DNA of 64,000 nucleotides, from NCBI GenBank assembly GCA_040221055.1, contig JAVJVN010000018.1:124001-188000 (forward strand), in the 5' to 3' direction. The notes under the pieces were generated by a model. That model was not told the DNA's origin. It worked only from the letters and a program-made list of their open reading frames with translations, and searched no databases. Shown piece after piece: positions 1-8,189 of this stretch (position 1 is its first letter; every line of letters begins with the position of its first letter). Both the position numbers and the translations under genes were made by a program. The DNA is from Rhodothermales bacterium (GTDB taxonomy: Bacteria; Bacteroidota; Rhodothermia; Rhodothermales; UBA10348).

Positions 1-37
1 ACTCCAGCCGCACCACGAAGCTCGTGGATTGGCTCAT
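1..37 (-). CDS. Start of an unidentified gene, cut by the left edge
   Basis: An ATG at 35-37 on the minus strand opens a frame that reads MSQSTSFVVRLE and then leaves the window. It lies 23 bp downstream of the stop of the SDR dehydrogenase gene on the same strand, so it could be the next gene of that operon. No clear ribosome binding site is visible and twelve residues cannot identify a family. Confidence 0.3.
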   Translation of the reverse strand, partial: MSQSTSFVVRLE

Positions 38-60
38 GAGGCTGAGTTGAGTCCGCGGGC

Positions 61-828
61 TTATTTCGGGCCCATGCGGATGGCGCCATCGAGCCGGATG
101 GTTTCGCCGTTCAGCTTCACGTTCTCAATGATGTGCTGCGCCAGGAACGCGTAGTCGGCGGGCTTGCCGAGCCGGGACGGGAACGGAATCTGCGCGGCCA
201 GGGAGGCCTGTACATCGGGTGGCATGCCGGCGACCATGGGGGTTTCGAAGATGCCGGGGGCAATGGTCATGACGCGGATGCCGGTCCGTGACAGGTCGCG
301 GGCGATGGGCAGGGTCATGCCAACGACGCCGCCTTTCGATGCGGAATAGGCGGCCTGGCCGATCTGTCCTTCAAAGGCAGCAACGGAGGCCGTATTGATG
401 ACAATACCGCGCTCGCCCTCTTCCGTCGGAGCGTTTTCCGCCATGGCTTCAGCAGCCAACCGGATGACGTTGAACGTGCCCACCAGGTTCACCATGATCA
501 CGCGCTGGAAGCTCTCCAGGTCGTGGACGCCTTTCGAGCCCCAGGTCTTCTTCGCCACCAGGATGCCGGCGCAATTCACGACGCCCTGCAGCCCGCCGAA
601 ACGGTCAACGGCGGTCTTGACGGCCGCCCGTACGCTTTCCTCACTCGTGACGTCCGTCCGGACGAACACGGCCCGGTCACCCAGAGCGGCCGCTTTCGCC
701 TGTCCGGCCTCGTCGTTGACGTCAGCGAGTACCACGTTTGCGCCGAGCTCAATGAGCCGGTCCGCTGTACCGCCGCCGAGACCGCTGCTGGCGCCGGTTA
801 CCAAAAAAGTGTTTCCCTGGATCTGCAT
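61..828 (-). CDS. SDR family dehydrogenase, 3-hydroxyacyl-CoA dehydrogenase type
   Basis: A 255-residue short-chain dehydrogenase, the usual full length for the type-2 3-hydroxyacyl-CoA dehydrogenase (HSD17B10-like) group, which oxidises 3-hydroxyacyl-CoA with NAD in the cytoplasm. The nucleotide-binding motif TGASSGLGG sits at residues 11-19, NCAG at 85-88, the structural Asn in MVNLVGTF near 114, the catalytic Ser at 148, and YSASK at 161-165 supplies the catalytic Tyr and Lys. The insert between NAG and the active-site Ser, containing an [17 protein letters not shown]-type segment, is typical of this group. The start was chosen at MQIQGNTF because the frame upstream has no SDR similarity. 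Substrate preference is inferred from overall resemblance only. Confidence 0.88.
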   Translation of the reverse strand: MQIQGNTFLVTGASSGLGGGTADRLIELGANVVLADVNDEAGQAKAAALGDRAVFVRTDVTSEESVRAAVKTAVDRFGGLQGVVNCAGILVAKKTWGSKGVHDLESFQRVIMVNLVGTFNVIRLAAEAMAENAPTEEGERGIVINTASVAAFEGQIGQAAYSASKGGVVGMTLPIARDLSRTGIRVMTIAPGIFETPMVAGMPPDVQASLAAQIPFPSRLGKPADYAFLAQHIIENVKLNGETIRLDGAIRMGPK

Positions 829-906
829 GGCATCCTTTGGTGTTGGTTGATCGAATGCATCAAAGTACGCGCACCGCTTGTCGCGGTGCTTGAATCCCGG
901 GCGAAA

Positions 907-1611
907 ATGCCGGTCTACACCGTCAAGGAAATCTACAAGACCGTTCAGGGCGAGGGGCACCACACCGGTCGCCCCGCGGTATTCCTGCGTTTTGCCGGAT
1001 GCAACCTGTGGACGGGCCGGGAAGAAGACCGCGAACAGGCCATCTGTCAGTTCTGTGATACGGATTTCGTGGGCACGGACGGGCCGGGCGGCGGGAAATA
1101 CCGCTCGGCGGTCGCGCTGGCAGAACGCGTGCGGGAGGAATGGGATGCGGCCCTGCCGCCGGGCGCGGACGATTGCGCCGGGCTTGCTGCGTTCCACGCA
1201 CCGTTTGCGGACCGCTCAGCCACAGCCCCACCCTATGTGGTCTGCACCGGTGGCGAACCGCTCCTGCAGCTCGACGCATCGTTGGTCTCGGCCTTGCATG
1301 ATGCCGGTCTGGAGGTCGGCGTGGAGACCAATGGCACGCAGCCCGCGCCACCCGGGCTGGACTGGATCTGCGTATCGCCCAAAGCCGGTGCGCCGGTCAC
1401 GCTGACCCGCGGCAGCGAGCTGAAATTGGTGTACAGGCAACCCCGGGCGCTGCCCGGGTCTTTCTCCCACATGGACTTCGAGCATTTCTACCTGCAGCCC
1501 ATGGACGGCCCCGACCGCGAGCAATTCACCGAGGATGCCCGAGCGTACTGCGCCGAGCATCCGCAATGGAAGCTCAGCCTGCAGACCCACAAGCTCCTGG
1601 GCGTGCCATAA
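907..1611 (+). CDS. queE: 7-carboxy-7-deazaguanine synthase
   Basis: Radical SAM enzyme of 234 residues that converts 6-carboxy-tetrahydropterin to 7-carboxy-7-deazaguanine in queuosine and preQ0 biosynthesis. The iron-sulfur cysteines C32, C47 and C50 are arranged as CX14CX2C, in the motif [11 protein letters not shown]...CQFCDTDF. This is the expanded variant known from some QueE proteins, not the classical CX3CX2C. The N-terminal [14 protein letters not shown] and the downstream [10 protein letters not shown] and VGVETNGT are family hallmarks. The start at MPVYTVKE matches the usual N-terminus. It is divergent from the SDR gene, with 78 bp between starts. No other queuosine gene is in the window. 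Confidence 0.93.
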   Translation: MPVYTVKEIYKTVQGEGHHTGRPAVFLRFAGCNLWTGREEDREQAICQFCDTDFVGTDGPGGGKYRSAVALAERVREEWDAALPPGADDCAGLAAFHAPFADRSATAPPYVVCTGGEPLLQLDASLVSALHDAGLEVGVETNGTQPAPPGLDWICVSPKAGAPVTLTRGSELKLVYRQPRALPGSFSHMDFEHFYLQPMDGPDREQFTEDARAYCAEHPQWKLSLQTHKLLGVP

Positions 1612-1619
1612 GCGGCTGT

Positions 1620-3302
1620 TCAGCGGGGCAAACGGACAAATACCTTCCGTGCCGGTGCATGTCCCGGCGACTCGACGACCACGACATAAACGCCCGCAGC
1701 GAGTCCGGCGACATCCCATGCCAGCCGCCATTCAACGCCTGCAACCACGCTGGCCTGCCGAACCACGCCCACCCGCCGCCCGTCCACGCCGTAGACCACA
1801 GCGGTGACCGGGCCCGTCCGTTCCGATGTGTAATTGACCGTGAGTCGGTCTGACACCGGGTTCGGATACACGTTCAGGAGCGCCGGTTCGAGGGGAATTG
1901 CCGCATCGACCGCCGTATCTGCCGCGAAACTCACCTGCCAGATACGGCCGGCTCCCGCGAATTCCAGGACGTACAACCGCCCGTCCACGAGCACGGCATC
2001 AATGGGATTCAGGAATCCGGCGGCTATCCGCTCGGTGCGGATGGCCGACGCATCCGAACCGGCAACGAACGAAAGATGCAGCAAGTCTTCCCCCTCGCCT
2101 TCGAAGGGCGCCAACAAAGGGCTTTCCGTGCCGGTCCATCCGAGCGCCAACGCGTTCCCGGTGAACGGATCGGGCAACGCGTCGCCTGTATCGAAGACGA
2201 GTCCAAGCGGCGACCGGTGGGACGTGAAGGTCGCCATGGTCACCCCCGAATCGGATGCGTCGAGGATAGCGCCCGTCTCCGGGTCACGATACAGATCGGC
2301 ATCCGGTCCCACGTTCACGATGGGGTCCGTGAACGTCACGCCAGCCGGCGGCGCCGGATAGTCCGGATCGTTGTAGAAGAATCCGGATTGCACAGCACCG
2401 GCTTCCGGGTTCAGCAGCACATCGGTGGACGGATTGTAGCCCGGAAACTGCATGGGTGTATCGGTGAGCGAAATCCGCCAGGGAAACCCGTAGTGCCCGC
2501 CCTCTACGATCTCATTCATTTCCTCGCTGTCGTCCCGATCGCCGGAGTTTTCCACGCCGAACAACCGGCCCTCGGCGTTGAAGGCCATGGAAAACGTATT
2601 CCGGAAACCGTCGGCGAACAGGTAACCGTTCTGGATGAGCGAGGCCTCATCGTCGGGCAACACCACATCCGTGGCGTCGATCGGAATCCGGAGGATGGCC
2701 GAGGTCAGCGGGACTTCCCTGATACCCGGAAACTGACCGTTATTCGATTGCTCCTCGCCGTGATCGGTCCGCGAACCGCTGTTCACGTACAGGAACTGGC
2801 CATTCGGCCCGACGGTCACGGCGTTCATGTTGTGGTCGTAGTTCGTGCCGCTGCGCGGATACGGCGTGGTCGTGGCCACCGTCTCCCACGTCCGGTTGCC
2901 ATCCAACCCGACACGGCCGCGACGGATAACGCCCACGTTGTACCCCGCGTGGGTGTTGGCGTCGTTCCCGACCAGGAAGATGGTGCCGTCCGATGTCACC
3001 GCCATGCCCATGACCGGTGTCGGTGTGCCGTGGTCAGCCGTCGTGTTAAGCAGCGTCACGTCCATTTGGTCCGTATCCGGATGCACCGCGTGGATGTCTC
3101 CGTTAAGCGATGCGGTGAGCAGGTGCCCGGACGATGCGTCGAACGCCAACCGGACGCCAATCAGCGTATTGGACGTCGCTTCGAGTTCAACACCCGGATG
3201 CAACGCCACCGGCTGCGCCGACACCGTGGGCACCCGCGCGCACAGGCAAAGAAAAAGGAACGCGGGAACCACGAACGTGGTCATCAACTGCAGGCGTGTC
3301 AT
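1620..3302 (-). CDS. Secreted PQQ-dependent sugar dehydrogenase-like beta-propeller with T9SS tail
   Basis: A 560-residue exported protein. The N-terminus is a signal peptide ending near VSAQ (about residue 29). The middle resembles the glucose/sorbosone dehydrogenase propeller, with segments such as VLPDDEASLIQ, FADGFRNTFSMAF and EEMNEIVEGGHYGFPW, in which the Asn-Glu-Ile and the aromatic stretch are typical of the PQQ-binding fold. The last 85 residues carry a type IX sorting domain: NVYPNPVSDRLTV followed by LAAGVYVVVV and a short basic end. It should therefore be exported by Sec, carried over the outer membrane by T9SS and anchored or released at the surface. The substrate cannot be told. 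It is divergent from the gene at 3338. Confidence 0.82.
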   Translation of the reverse strand: MTRLQLMTTFVVPAFLFLCLCARVPTVSAQPVALHPGVELEATSNTLIGVRLAFDASSGHLLTASLNGDIHAVHPDTDQMDVTLLNTTADHGTPTPVMGMAVTSDGTIFLVGNDANTHAGYNVGVIRRGRVGLDGNRTWETVATTTPYPRSGTNYDHNMNAVTVGPNGQFLYVNSGSRTDHGEEQSNNGQFPGIREVPLTSAILRIPIDATDVVLPDDEASLIQNGYLFADGFRNTFSMAFNAEGRLFGVENSGDRDDSEEMNEIVEGGHYGFPWRISLTDTPMQFPGYNPSTDVLLNPEAGAVQSGFFYNDPDYPAPPAGVTFTDPIVNVGPDADLYRDPETGAILDASDSGVTMATFTSHRSPLGLVFDTGDALPDPFTGNALALGWTGTESPLLAPFEGEGEDLLHLSFVAGSDASAIRTERIAAGFLNPIDAVLVDGRLYVLEFAGAGRIWQVSFAADTAVDAAIPLEPALLNVYPNPVSDRLTVNYTSERTGPVTAVVYGVDGRRVGVVRQASVVAGVEWRLAWDVAGLAAGVYVVVVESPGHAPARKVFVRLPR

Positions 3303-3337
3303 GGCATTCGGGGGACGTGTTGTCGTATCATTCGGGC

Positions 3338-4402
3338 ATGATCAACCTACGCGCAAATGGCGGGTTTTGCTGGTCCCGTCCGGATTCAGCCGTAACGTGT
3401 GTCCGTGTGCAGGCGCCCGTCCTGTTTCTGGTGTTGATCGTGGTCGTTGCGGGCGCCCATGCGCAGGATCGGATGACGCCCGAAACCGTCTGGATCCCGG
3501 GCACGAAGGCCGCGCTGCAGCTGCAGCACATTCCCGCTGGATCGTTCACCATGGGCAGTGCCGACGACGACCCTTGGCATGAGCCTGACGAGGGGCCCGT
3601 CGTGGCCGTTACACTGTCGGCATTCTGGATGACGGCGCACGAAATCACGGTCAACCAGTTCGCGCCGTTCCGGGACGTCCGGAGGGACTCCGATTCCACG
3701 GCAGCCGACCAGCCCTTCCGTGCCGATGCCGTCGCACGGCCCAGCCCGCCCTACGAGGATCCCACCCACGGAATGGGCGTCGATGACCATCCGGCGACGG
3801 GCATGACGCAATGGGCGGCCCTCCACTATGCCAAATGGCTGTCCGACAAAACCGGGGACTTCTACCGGCTGCCGACGGAGGCCGAGTGGGAATATGCGTG
3901 CCGCGCGGGCACGGGCACCGCATTCGGCGTGGCGGCGACGCCCGATTCCCTGGACCCCTACGCCTGGCATTGGGACAACAGCGGCGAAACGACGCATCCG
4001 GTCGGCACGAAGCAGCCGAACGCGTGGGGCCTGTTCGACATGAACGGAAACGTTGCCGAATGGACGCTGGACCAGTATCAGACGGATTTTTACGGCACAT
4101 TGGCCGCGTCTACGGAATCGGCCGGCGCGGAGTCGGCGGAGGCGGTGAATCCGTTCCGCGCACCCGACGCCATGCATCCGCGGACCGTCCGGGGCGGGGC
4201 CTTCGATGACGATCCCGAAGACCTCCGCTGCGCGAACCGCTCCCGGTCGAATCTGGACTGGAAACGCCGCGACCCACAGATACCCAAAAGCTCCTGGTGG
4301 AACACCGACTCCCCTTTCCTGGGATTCCGTCTTGTCCGCCCGGTCGACCCACCCAGCGCTGAAGAGCAGGCCGCCTTCTGGCGTCTGAACTTCGGCGAAT
4401 AG
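3338..4402 (+). CDS. Exported FGE-sulfatase (SUMF1) fold protein, probably non-catalytic
   Basis: About 354 residues with the formylglycine-generating-enzyme fold. Visible landmarks are IPAGSFTMGS, PVVAVTLSAFWMTAHEITVNQF, YRLPTEAEWEYACRAGT, NAWGLFDMNGNVAEW, VRGGAFDDDPEDLRCANR and LGFRLVR. In true FGE a pair of cysteines follows RGGSF. Here the first is replaced within RGGAFDDD and only the Cys of LRCANR remains, so copper-dependent sulfatase activation is unlikely. A GTG at 3407 would place a clean signal peptide (VQAPVLFLVLIVVVAGAHAQ) at the very N-terminus and may be the real start; the ATG at 3338 lies only 36 bp from the divergent gene. It ends 39 bp before the oxidoreductase gene and probably begins that operon. 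Confidence 0.82.
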   Translation: MINLRANGGFCWSRPDSAVTCVRVQAPVLFLVLIVVVAGAHAQDRMTPETVWIPGTKAALQLQHIPAGSFTMGSADDDPWHEPDEGPVVAVTLSAFWMTAHEITVNQFAPFRDVRRDSDSTAADQPFRADAVARPSPPYEDPTHGMGVDDHPATGMTQWAALHYAKWLSDKTGDFYRLPTEAEWEYACRAGTGTAFGVAATPDSLDPYAWHWDNSGETTHPVGTKQPNAWGLFDMNGNVAEWTLDQYQTDFYGTLAASTESAGAESAEAVNPFRAPDAMHPRTVRGGAFDDDPEDLRCANRSRSNLDWKRRDPQIPKSSWWNTDSPFLGFRLVRPVDPPSAEEQAAFWRLNFGE

Positions 4403-4441
4403 CCATCACGGACCACTCCAGTCACTCAACCCCACTCGCCC

Positions 4442-5797
4442 ATGAAATCCGAATTGAATACCCCCGGCGCCCCGTTCAACCGCCGCGAATTCCTGAAGAC
4501 CGGTGCAGCTGTGGCCGGTGGCCTCGTGGTTTCCCGCGTACCGGGCGCCCAGGCCATGGCCAGTCGGAATGATGGTGACACAGCCATCCGGATTGGACTC
4601 GTGGGATGCGGTGGGCGCGGCACGGGCGCCGCCTTCCAGGCCCTGGCCACGTCCCAGGACGTGAAACTGGTTGCCATGGCCGATGCGTTCCGCGACCGCC
4701 TGGACGAGAGTTATGACAATCTGGTGCATCCCCAGGACGAAACCGACGAGAACAAACGGGTTGCCTCCCGGGTGGATGTACCCGAGGAGCACAAGTTCAC
4801 GGGATTCGACGGGTATCTGCAGGTCCTGCCGCTCGTGGATGTGGTCCTGCTGGTGACCCCGCCCGCCTTCCGCCCCATGCACTTCGAGGCAGCCATCGAG
4901 GCGGGAAAGCACGTCTTCATGGAAAAACCGGTGGCTACCGATGCGCCCGGCATCCGGAAGGTCCTGGAAGTCGCCCAGAAGGCCAAGGAGAAGCAGCTGA
5001 ATGTGGTTGTCGGCCTGCAACGGCACTATCAGAACGTGTATACCGAGTGGGTGGACCGCATCCATGACGGTGCCATCGGGGATGTGGTGCTGGGTAGGGT
5101 CTACTGGAACAGCGGTGGCGTCTGGGTGCGTCCCCGACAGCCGCAGTGGAATGAAATGGAGTATCAAATGCGCAACTGGTACTACTTCACGTGGCTGTGC
5201 GGGGACCACATCGTGGAGCAGCACATCCACAACATCGATGTCGGCAACTGGGTAAAGCACGGTCCGCCGGTCCGTGCGCAGGGACAGGGCGGCCGCCAGG
5301 TGCGCACCGGTCCCGATACCGGGCAGATCTTCGACCATCATTTCGTGGAGTTCGAGTATGCCGACGGCAGCCGCATGATGAGCCAGTGCCGGCACATGCC
5401 CGATTGCATGAACCGCGTTTCCGAGGCCTTCCACGGGACGGCCGGCTCGGCGCCGGAGCCAGGCACGCTGCTCGGACCGGACGGCGCGACCATCTGGAAG
5501 CACCGGGGCAAGGACGATCCCAATCCGTACCAGGTGGAGCATGATGAACTCTTCGCCGCGATTGCCGCCGGCCGGTATGCTTTCGCCGACGCGGAACGGG
5601 GTGCCGAAGCCACCATGACCTCCATCCTGGGCCGGATGGCCACCTATTCCGGCCGCGTGGTCGAGTGGGATGAGGCCCTGAACTCGCAGGTCAGCCTCAT
5701 GCCGGAGCGGTTCGCGTGGGATGCGGCACCGCCCGTCCTGCCGGATGCCCACGGTGCCTACCCCGTACCCGTTCCGGGCGTATCGGTGGTGGTGTGA
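4442..5797 (+). CDS. Tat-exported Gfo/Idh/MocA family oxidoreductase
   Basis: A 451-residue NAD(P)-dependent sugar oxidoreductase. NRREFLKTGAAVAGG at residues 14-28 is a twin-arginine-type export signal. It is followed by a Rossmann fold with GLVGCGGRGTG near residue 55 and the family motif MEKPVATDAPGIRKV with its conserved EKP lysine. The C-terminal half carries CGDHIVEQHIHNIDVGNW, typical of the exported glycosidase/oxidoreductase-like subfamily common in Bacteroidota and Planctomycetes. The stop codon overlaps the start of the apbE-like gene by 4 bp (GTGA). The substrate is unknown; the neighbours suggest carbohydrate oxidation in the periplasm. Confidence 0.9.
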   Translation: MKSELNTPGAPFNRREFLKTGAAVAGGLVVSRVPGAQAMASRNDGDTAIRIGLVGCGGRGTGAAFQALATSQDVKLVAMADAFRDRLDESYDNLVHPQDETDENKRVASRVDVPEEHKFTGFDGYLQVLPLVDVVLLVTPPAFRPMHFEAAIEAGKHVFMEKPVATDAPGIRKVLEVAQKAKEKQLNVVVGLQRHYQNVYTEWVDRIHDGAIGDVVLGRVYWNSGGVWVRPRQPQWNEMEYQMRNWYYFTWLCGDHIVEQHIHNIDVGNWVKHGPPVRAQGQGGRQVRTGPDTGQIFDHHFVEFEYADGSRMMSQCRHMPDCMNRVSEAFHGTAGSAPEPGTLLGPDGATIWKHRGKDDPNPYQVEHDELFAAIAAGRYAFADAERGAEATMTSILGRMATYSGRVVEWDEALNSQVSLMPERFAWDAAPPVLPDAHGAYPVPVPGVSVVV

Positions 5798-6771
5798 GAT
5801 CAGCGCGATGCGGCGGGTTGGCCCGTTCATTGACGGCCGTCCTTCTCGTCAGCGCAGGCCTGCTGCCGGGATGTGGACCAGCCAATGACCTGTCTATACC
5901 CAGGGCCGAACCGGACGTATGGCGGTTCGAATTTGAATCCCCCCACATGGGTACGCTTTTCCGGGTGGTCCTGTATGCGTCCGACTCCCTGTCCGCCGAG
6001 CGGGCCGCCCATGCGGCGTTTGCCCGGGTGGATGCCCTGAACGCCATCCTGAGCGACTATGCGCCGGAGAGTGAACTGAACCGGCTGTCGGACACGGCGG
6101 GCCAGGACACGTTCGTGCGCGTATCGGATGACCTGTGGACGGTCCTTCGTCGGGCGCAGGAGGTTTCGCAGGAGACGGACGGCGCTTTCGATGTGACCGT
6201 GGGGCAACTGACGCGGATCTGGCGCCGGGCCATCCGTCGGAACACGCTTCCGGACCCTGCGGACATCGCCCGCGCGCGCGCAACCGTGGGTTACGCATCC
6301 ATTGAATTCGATTCCACAGGCGTGGGCACCAGTGAATGGCGGGTCCGCCTTCAACTCCCGGGCACGCGGCTGGACCTTGGCGGCATCGCGAAAGGCTACG
6401 CTGCGGACCAGGCGCTCGCCGTAGTTCGTTCCCATGGATTCGATCGGGCGCTGGTGGATGCCGGCGGGGACATCGTGGCCGGAGCGCCCCCTCCCGGCCG
6501 CGAAGGCTGGCTGATTGACCTGCCCGGGGGCCGGACCATGCTGCTTGCCAATGGTGCCATGGCCGTGTCAGGAGATGCCTACCGCTTCCTGGAGGCGGAT
6601 GGCGTCCGGTATTCCCACGTGGTCGACCCACAGACCGGATACGGCACCACCCATGTCCCCACGGTTGAATACGCGGCACCCGATGCCATGACGGCCGATG
6701 CCCATGCGTCGGCGCTTTTGGTTCTCAGGGCACGTATTATTACCGCAAACACCCACAAAGACGATCCATGA
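5794..6771 (+). CDS. apbE: FAD:protein FMN transferase (ApbE), lipoprotein
   Basis: ApbE attaches FMN covalently to threonines of exported flavoproteins using FAD and magnesium. The GTG start at 5794 overlaps the preceding stop by 4 bp and gives a lipoprotein signal ending LLPGC. Family motifs are MGTLFRVVLYA, DYAPESELNRLSD, GAFDVTVGQL, LDLGGIAKGYAADQAL, ALVDAGGDI and SGDAYRF...YSHVVDPQTG, with DAMTADAHASALLVL holding the metal-binding Asp and Thr. After LLVL the protein ends within 14 residues, so it lacks the last 20-30 residues most relatives have. It overlaps the next gene by 4 bp (ATGA). Its partner flavoprotein is not evident nearby. Confidence 0.9.
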   Translation: MRSARCGGLARSLTAVLLVSAGLLPGCGPANDLSIPRAEPDVWRFEFESPHMGTLFRVVLYASDSLSAERAAHAAFARVDALNAILSDYAPESELNRLSDTAGQDTFVRVSDDLWTVLRRAQEVSQETDGAFDVTVGQLTRIWRRAIRRNTLPDPADIARARATVGYASIEFDSTGVGTSEWRVRLQLPGTRLDLGGIAKGYAADQALAVVRSHGFDRALVDAGGDIVAGAPPPGREGWLIDLPGGRTMLLANGAMAVSGDAYRFLEADGVRYSHVVDPQTGYGTTHVPTVEYAAPDAMTADAHASALLVLRARIITANTHKDDP

Positions 6772-7700
6772 ACAGACGATCCTTCATTGCCAAGGGCAGC
6801 GCGGCGGCCGCGGTAGCCAGCACCGGTCTATTTTCCCTGGACGCCGCCTTTTCGTCCCCCCGCCAACGGGAATTCAACGCCGCGCGGGATTTCAACCTCG
6901 CCTATGCCCCCCACTTCGGCATGTTTGCCGATTCGGCCGGAGACGACCTGGTGGATCAGCTGGAGTTCGCCGCGGGACAGGGCTTTACCGCGTGGGAGGA
7001 CAACGGCATGAAGGGCCGCAGCGTGGCCGAGCAGGAGCGCATTGCGGCAGCCATGGGCCGACTTGGTATCCGGATGGGCGTCTTCGTGGCCCACACCATT
7101 TTCTGGCGGGAGCCCAACCTGGCCAGTGGCCGCGACGACTGGCGCGAACAATTCCTCACGGAAATCCAGGAGTCGATTGAGGTTGCCAAGCGCGTGAATG
7201 CCACGTGGATGACGGTCGTCCCGGGACATGTCGACCTGCGCTCCGATATGGGCTACCAGACCGCCAACGTCGTGGAATCCCTACGCCGCGCATCCGAAAT
7301 ACTCGAGCCGCATGGCCTCGTCATGGTACTCGAGCCGCTGAATCCCCGGGATCATCCGGGACTCTTCCTGACGAAGATCCCGCAGGCCTACGAGATTTGC
7401 CGGGCCGTGGACAGCCCGTCCTGCAAAATCCTGAATGACCTCTACCATCAGCAGATCACCGAGGGTAACCTGATTCCGAACATCGACCGGGCGTGGGAGG
7501 AAATCGCTTACTTCCAGATTGGCGACAACCCGGGGCGGAAGGAGCCCGGAACCGGTGAAATCAACTACCGGAACGTCTTCAAGCACATCCACTCGAAGGG
7601 ATTCTCCGGGATCATGGGCATGGAGCACGGCGTCGCGGGCGAGGGCGCAGCCGGCGAACAGGGCCTGGTGGAGGCATACCGGACGGTCGACGCGTTCTAG
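6768..7700 (+). CDS. Tat-exported TIM-barrel protein, hydroxypyruvate isomerase-like
   Basis: A 310-residue xylose-isomerase-like TIM barrel. MNRRSFIAKGSAAAAVAS is a twin-arginine export signal. The barrel contains MVLEPLNPRDHPG, CKILNDLYHQQITEGNLI, IGDNPGRKEPGTGEINY and GIMGMEHG, which match the metal-binding Glu/Asp/His pattern of hydroxypyruvate isomerase-type proteins. The start codon overlaps the apbE stop (ATGA), so the two are probably translationally coupled. The stop codon TAG is shared with the left edge of the inserted element: T and A are the duplicated target and G is the first base of the element. The true substrate is uncertain, since exported homologs usually act on other sugars or keto-acids. 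Confidence 0.87.
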   Translation: MNRRSFIAKGSAAAAVASTGLFSLDAAFSSPRQREFNAARDFNLAYAPHFGMFADSAGDDLVDQLEFAAGQGFTAWEDNGMKGRSVAEQERIAAAMGRLGIRMGVFVAHTIFWREPNLASGRDDWREQFLTEIQESIEVAKRVNATWMTVVPGHVDLRSDMGYQTANVVESLRRASEILEPHGLVMVLEPLNPRDHPGLFLTKIPQAYEICRAVDSPSCKILNDLYHQQITEGNLIPNIDRAWEEIAYFQIGDNPGRKEPGTGEINYRNVFKHIHSKGFSGIMGMEHGVAGEGAAGEQGLVEAYRTVDAF

Positions 7701-7966
7701 GGCCTGTTAACACTACGCCTGAGCCCGCTGTAGCTATCAGAAATGGCGTTTATCAAGGCGTGAGGAGTGAAGTATGGCAGCGTCATTCGAGTGACGAGCA
7801 ACACAGAGAAACGCCATTTCCGACGCTACCCGAAGGGACGGGGCCAATTTGGCGCCCACCGGCGTTGTCCTCTCCTCGAGTAACGCTGCTACACTTCGGA
7901 TCGTCCGCCTTGGCGGACAACAAATTGGCCTCCGTCAGCGGGCTCTGGCGTAGTGTTAACAGGCCC
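7700..7966. mobile_element. MITE-like palindromic element, 267 bp, TA target duplication
   Basis: The ends are 31-bp inverted repeats, 7700-7730 and 7936-7966, that match at 30 of 31 positions and begin GGGCCTGTTAACACTA. They are flanked by TA at 7698-7699 and 7967-7968. No transposase frame is present. A second inverted pair, 7770-7791 with 7875-7896 (18 of 22), is symmetric about the same centre. Each half also has its own local hairpin: 7740-7751 with 7809-7820 (12 of 12) and 7842-7851 with 7921-7930 (10 of 10). A small 7-bp hairpin lies at 7903-7918. The TA duplication suggests mobilisation by an IS630/Tc1-mariner-type or TA-targeting IS5-type transposase acting in trans; the family cannot be fixed from this copy. 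Confidence 0.8.
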
Positions 7967-7972
7967 TAGTAC

Positions 7973-8179
7973 CTACGAACGGTCTTTCTCCCGCTCGATG
8001 GTCGTGTCCATTCCTTTCAGGAAGCCCCTCATTTTTGTCAGAGGCTTCGCGGGTACGAGTTGAATCTGATTGTCAAAGGCAATCAGATCGACCTCCTGAC
8101 CGGCGTGCACGTTCATGAACTGCCGTATTTCCTGAGGAATCAGGACGTGATTCGTGGAAGACACTTTGACTCGGACCAT
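7973..8179 (-). CDS. AbrB/MazE/SpoVT-type DNA-binding protein
   Basis: A 68-residue swapped-hairpin transcription factor, recognisable from MVRVKVSSTNHVLIPQEIRQFM followed by AGQEVDLIAFDNQIQLVPA. Such proteins are usually the antitoxin of a VapC or MazF toxin. The ATG at 8177-8179 is preferred because AGAGG lies 7 nt upstream; ATGs at 8185 and 8197 would overlap the end of the higA-like gene. No PIN-domain or MazF toxin follows: the gene ends 6 bp from the right edge of the MITE-like element. It is read in the same direction as higB-higA and probably belongs to their transcript. Confidence 0.8.
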   Translation of the reverse strand: MVRVKVSSTNHVLIPQEIRQFMNVHAGQEVDLIAFDNQIQLVPAKPLTKMRGFLKGMDTTIEREKDRS

Positions 8180-8189
8180 TATCATGCCT

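Noticed and set aside
3338-4402. Active formylglycine-generating enzyme for the sulfatase at 29905
   Set aside because: One of the two catalytic Cys positions is replaced by Asp in RGGAFDDD, and the genes are 25 kb apart.
6690-6771. Frameshift at the end of apbE
   Set aside because: Neither alternative frame continues the expected C-terminal sequence, and the stop overlaps the next start in the same tidy manner as the preceding junction.
7760-7969. A 69-residue open frame inside the MITE-like element
   Set aside because: It runs through the inverted repeats, has no ribosome binding site or protein-like composition, and is best explained by the palindrome.
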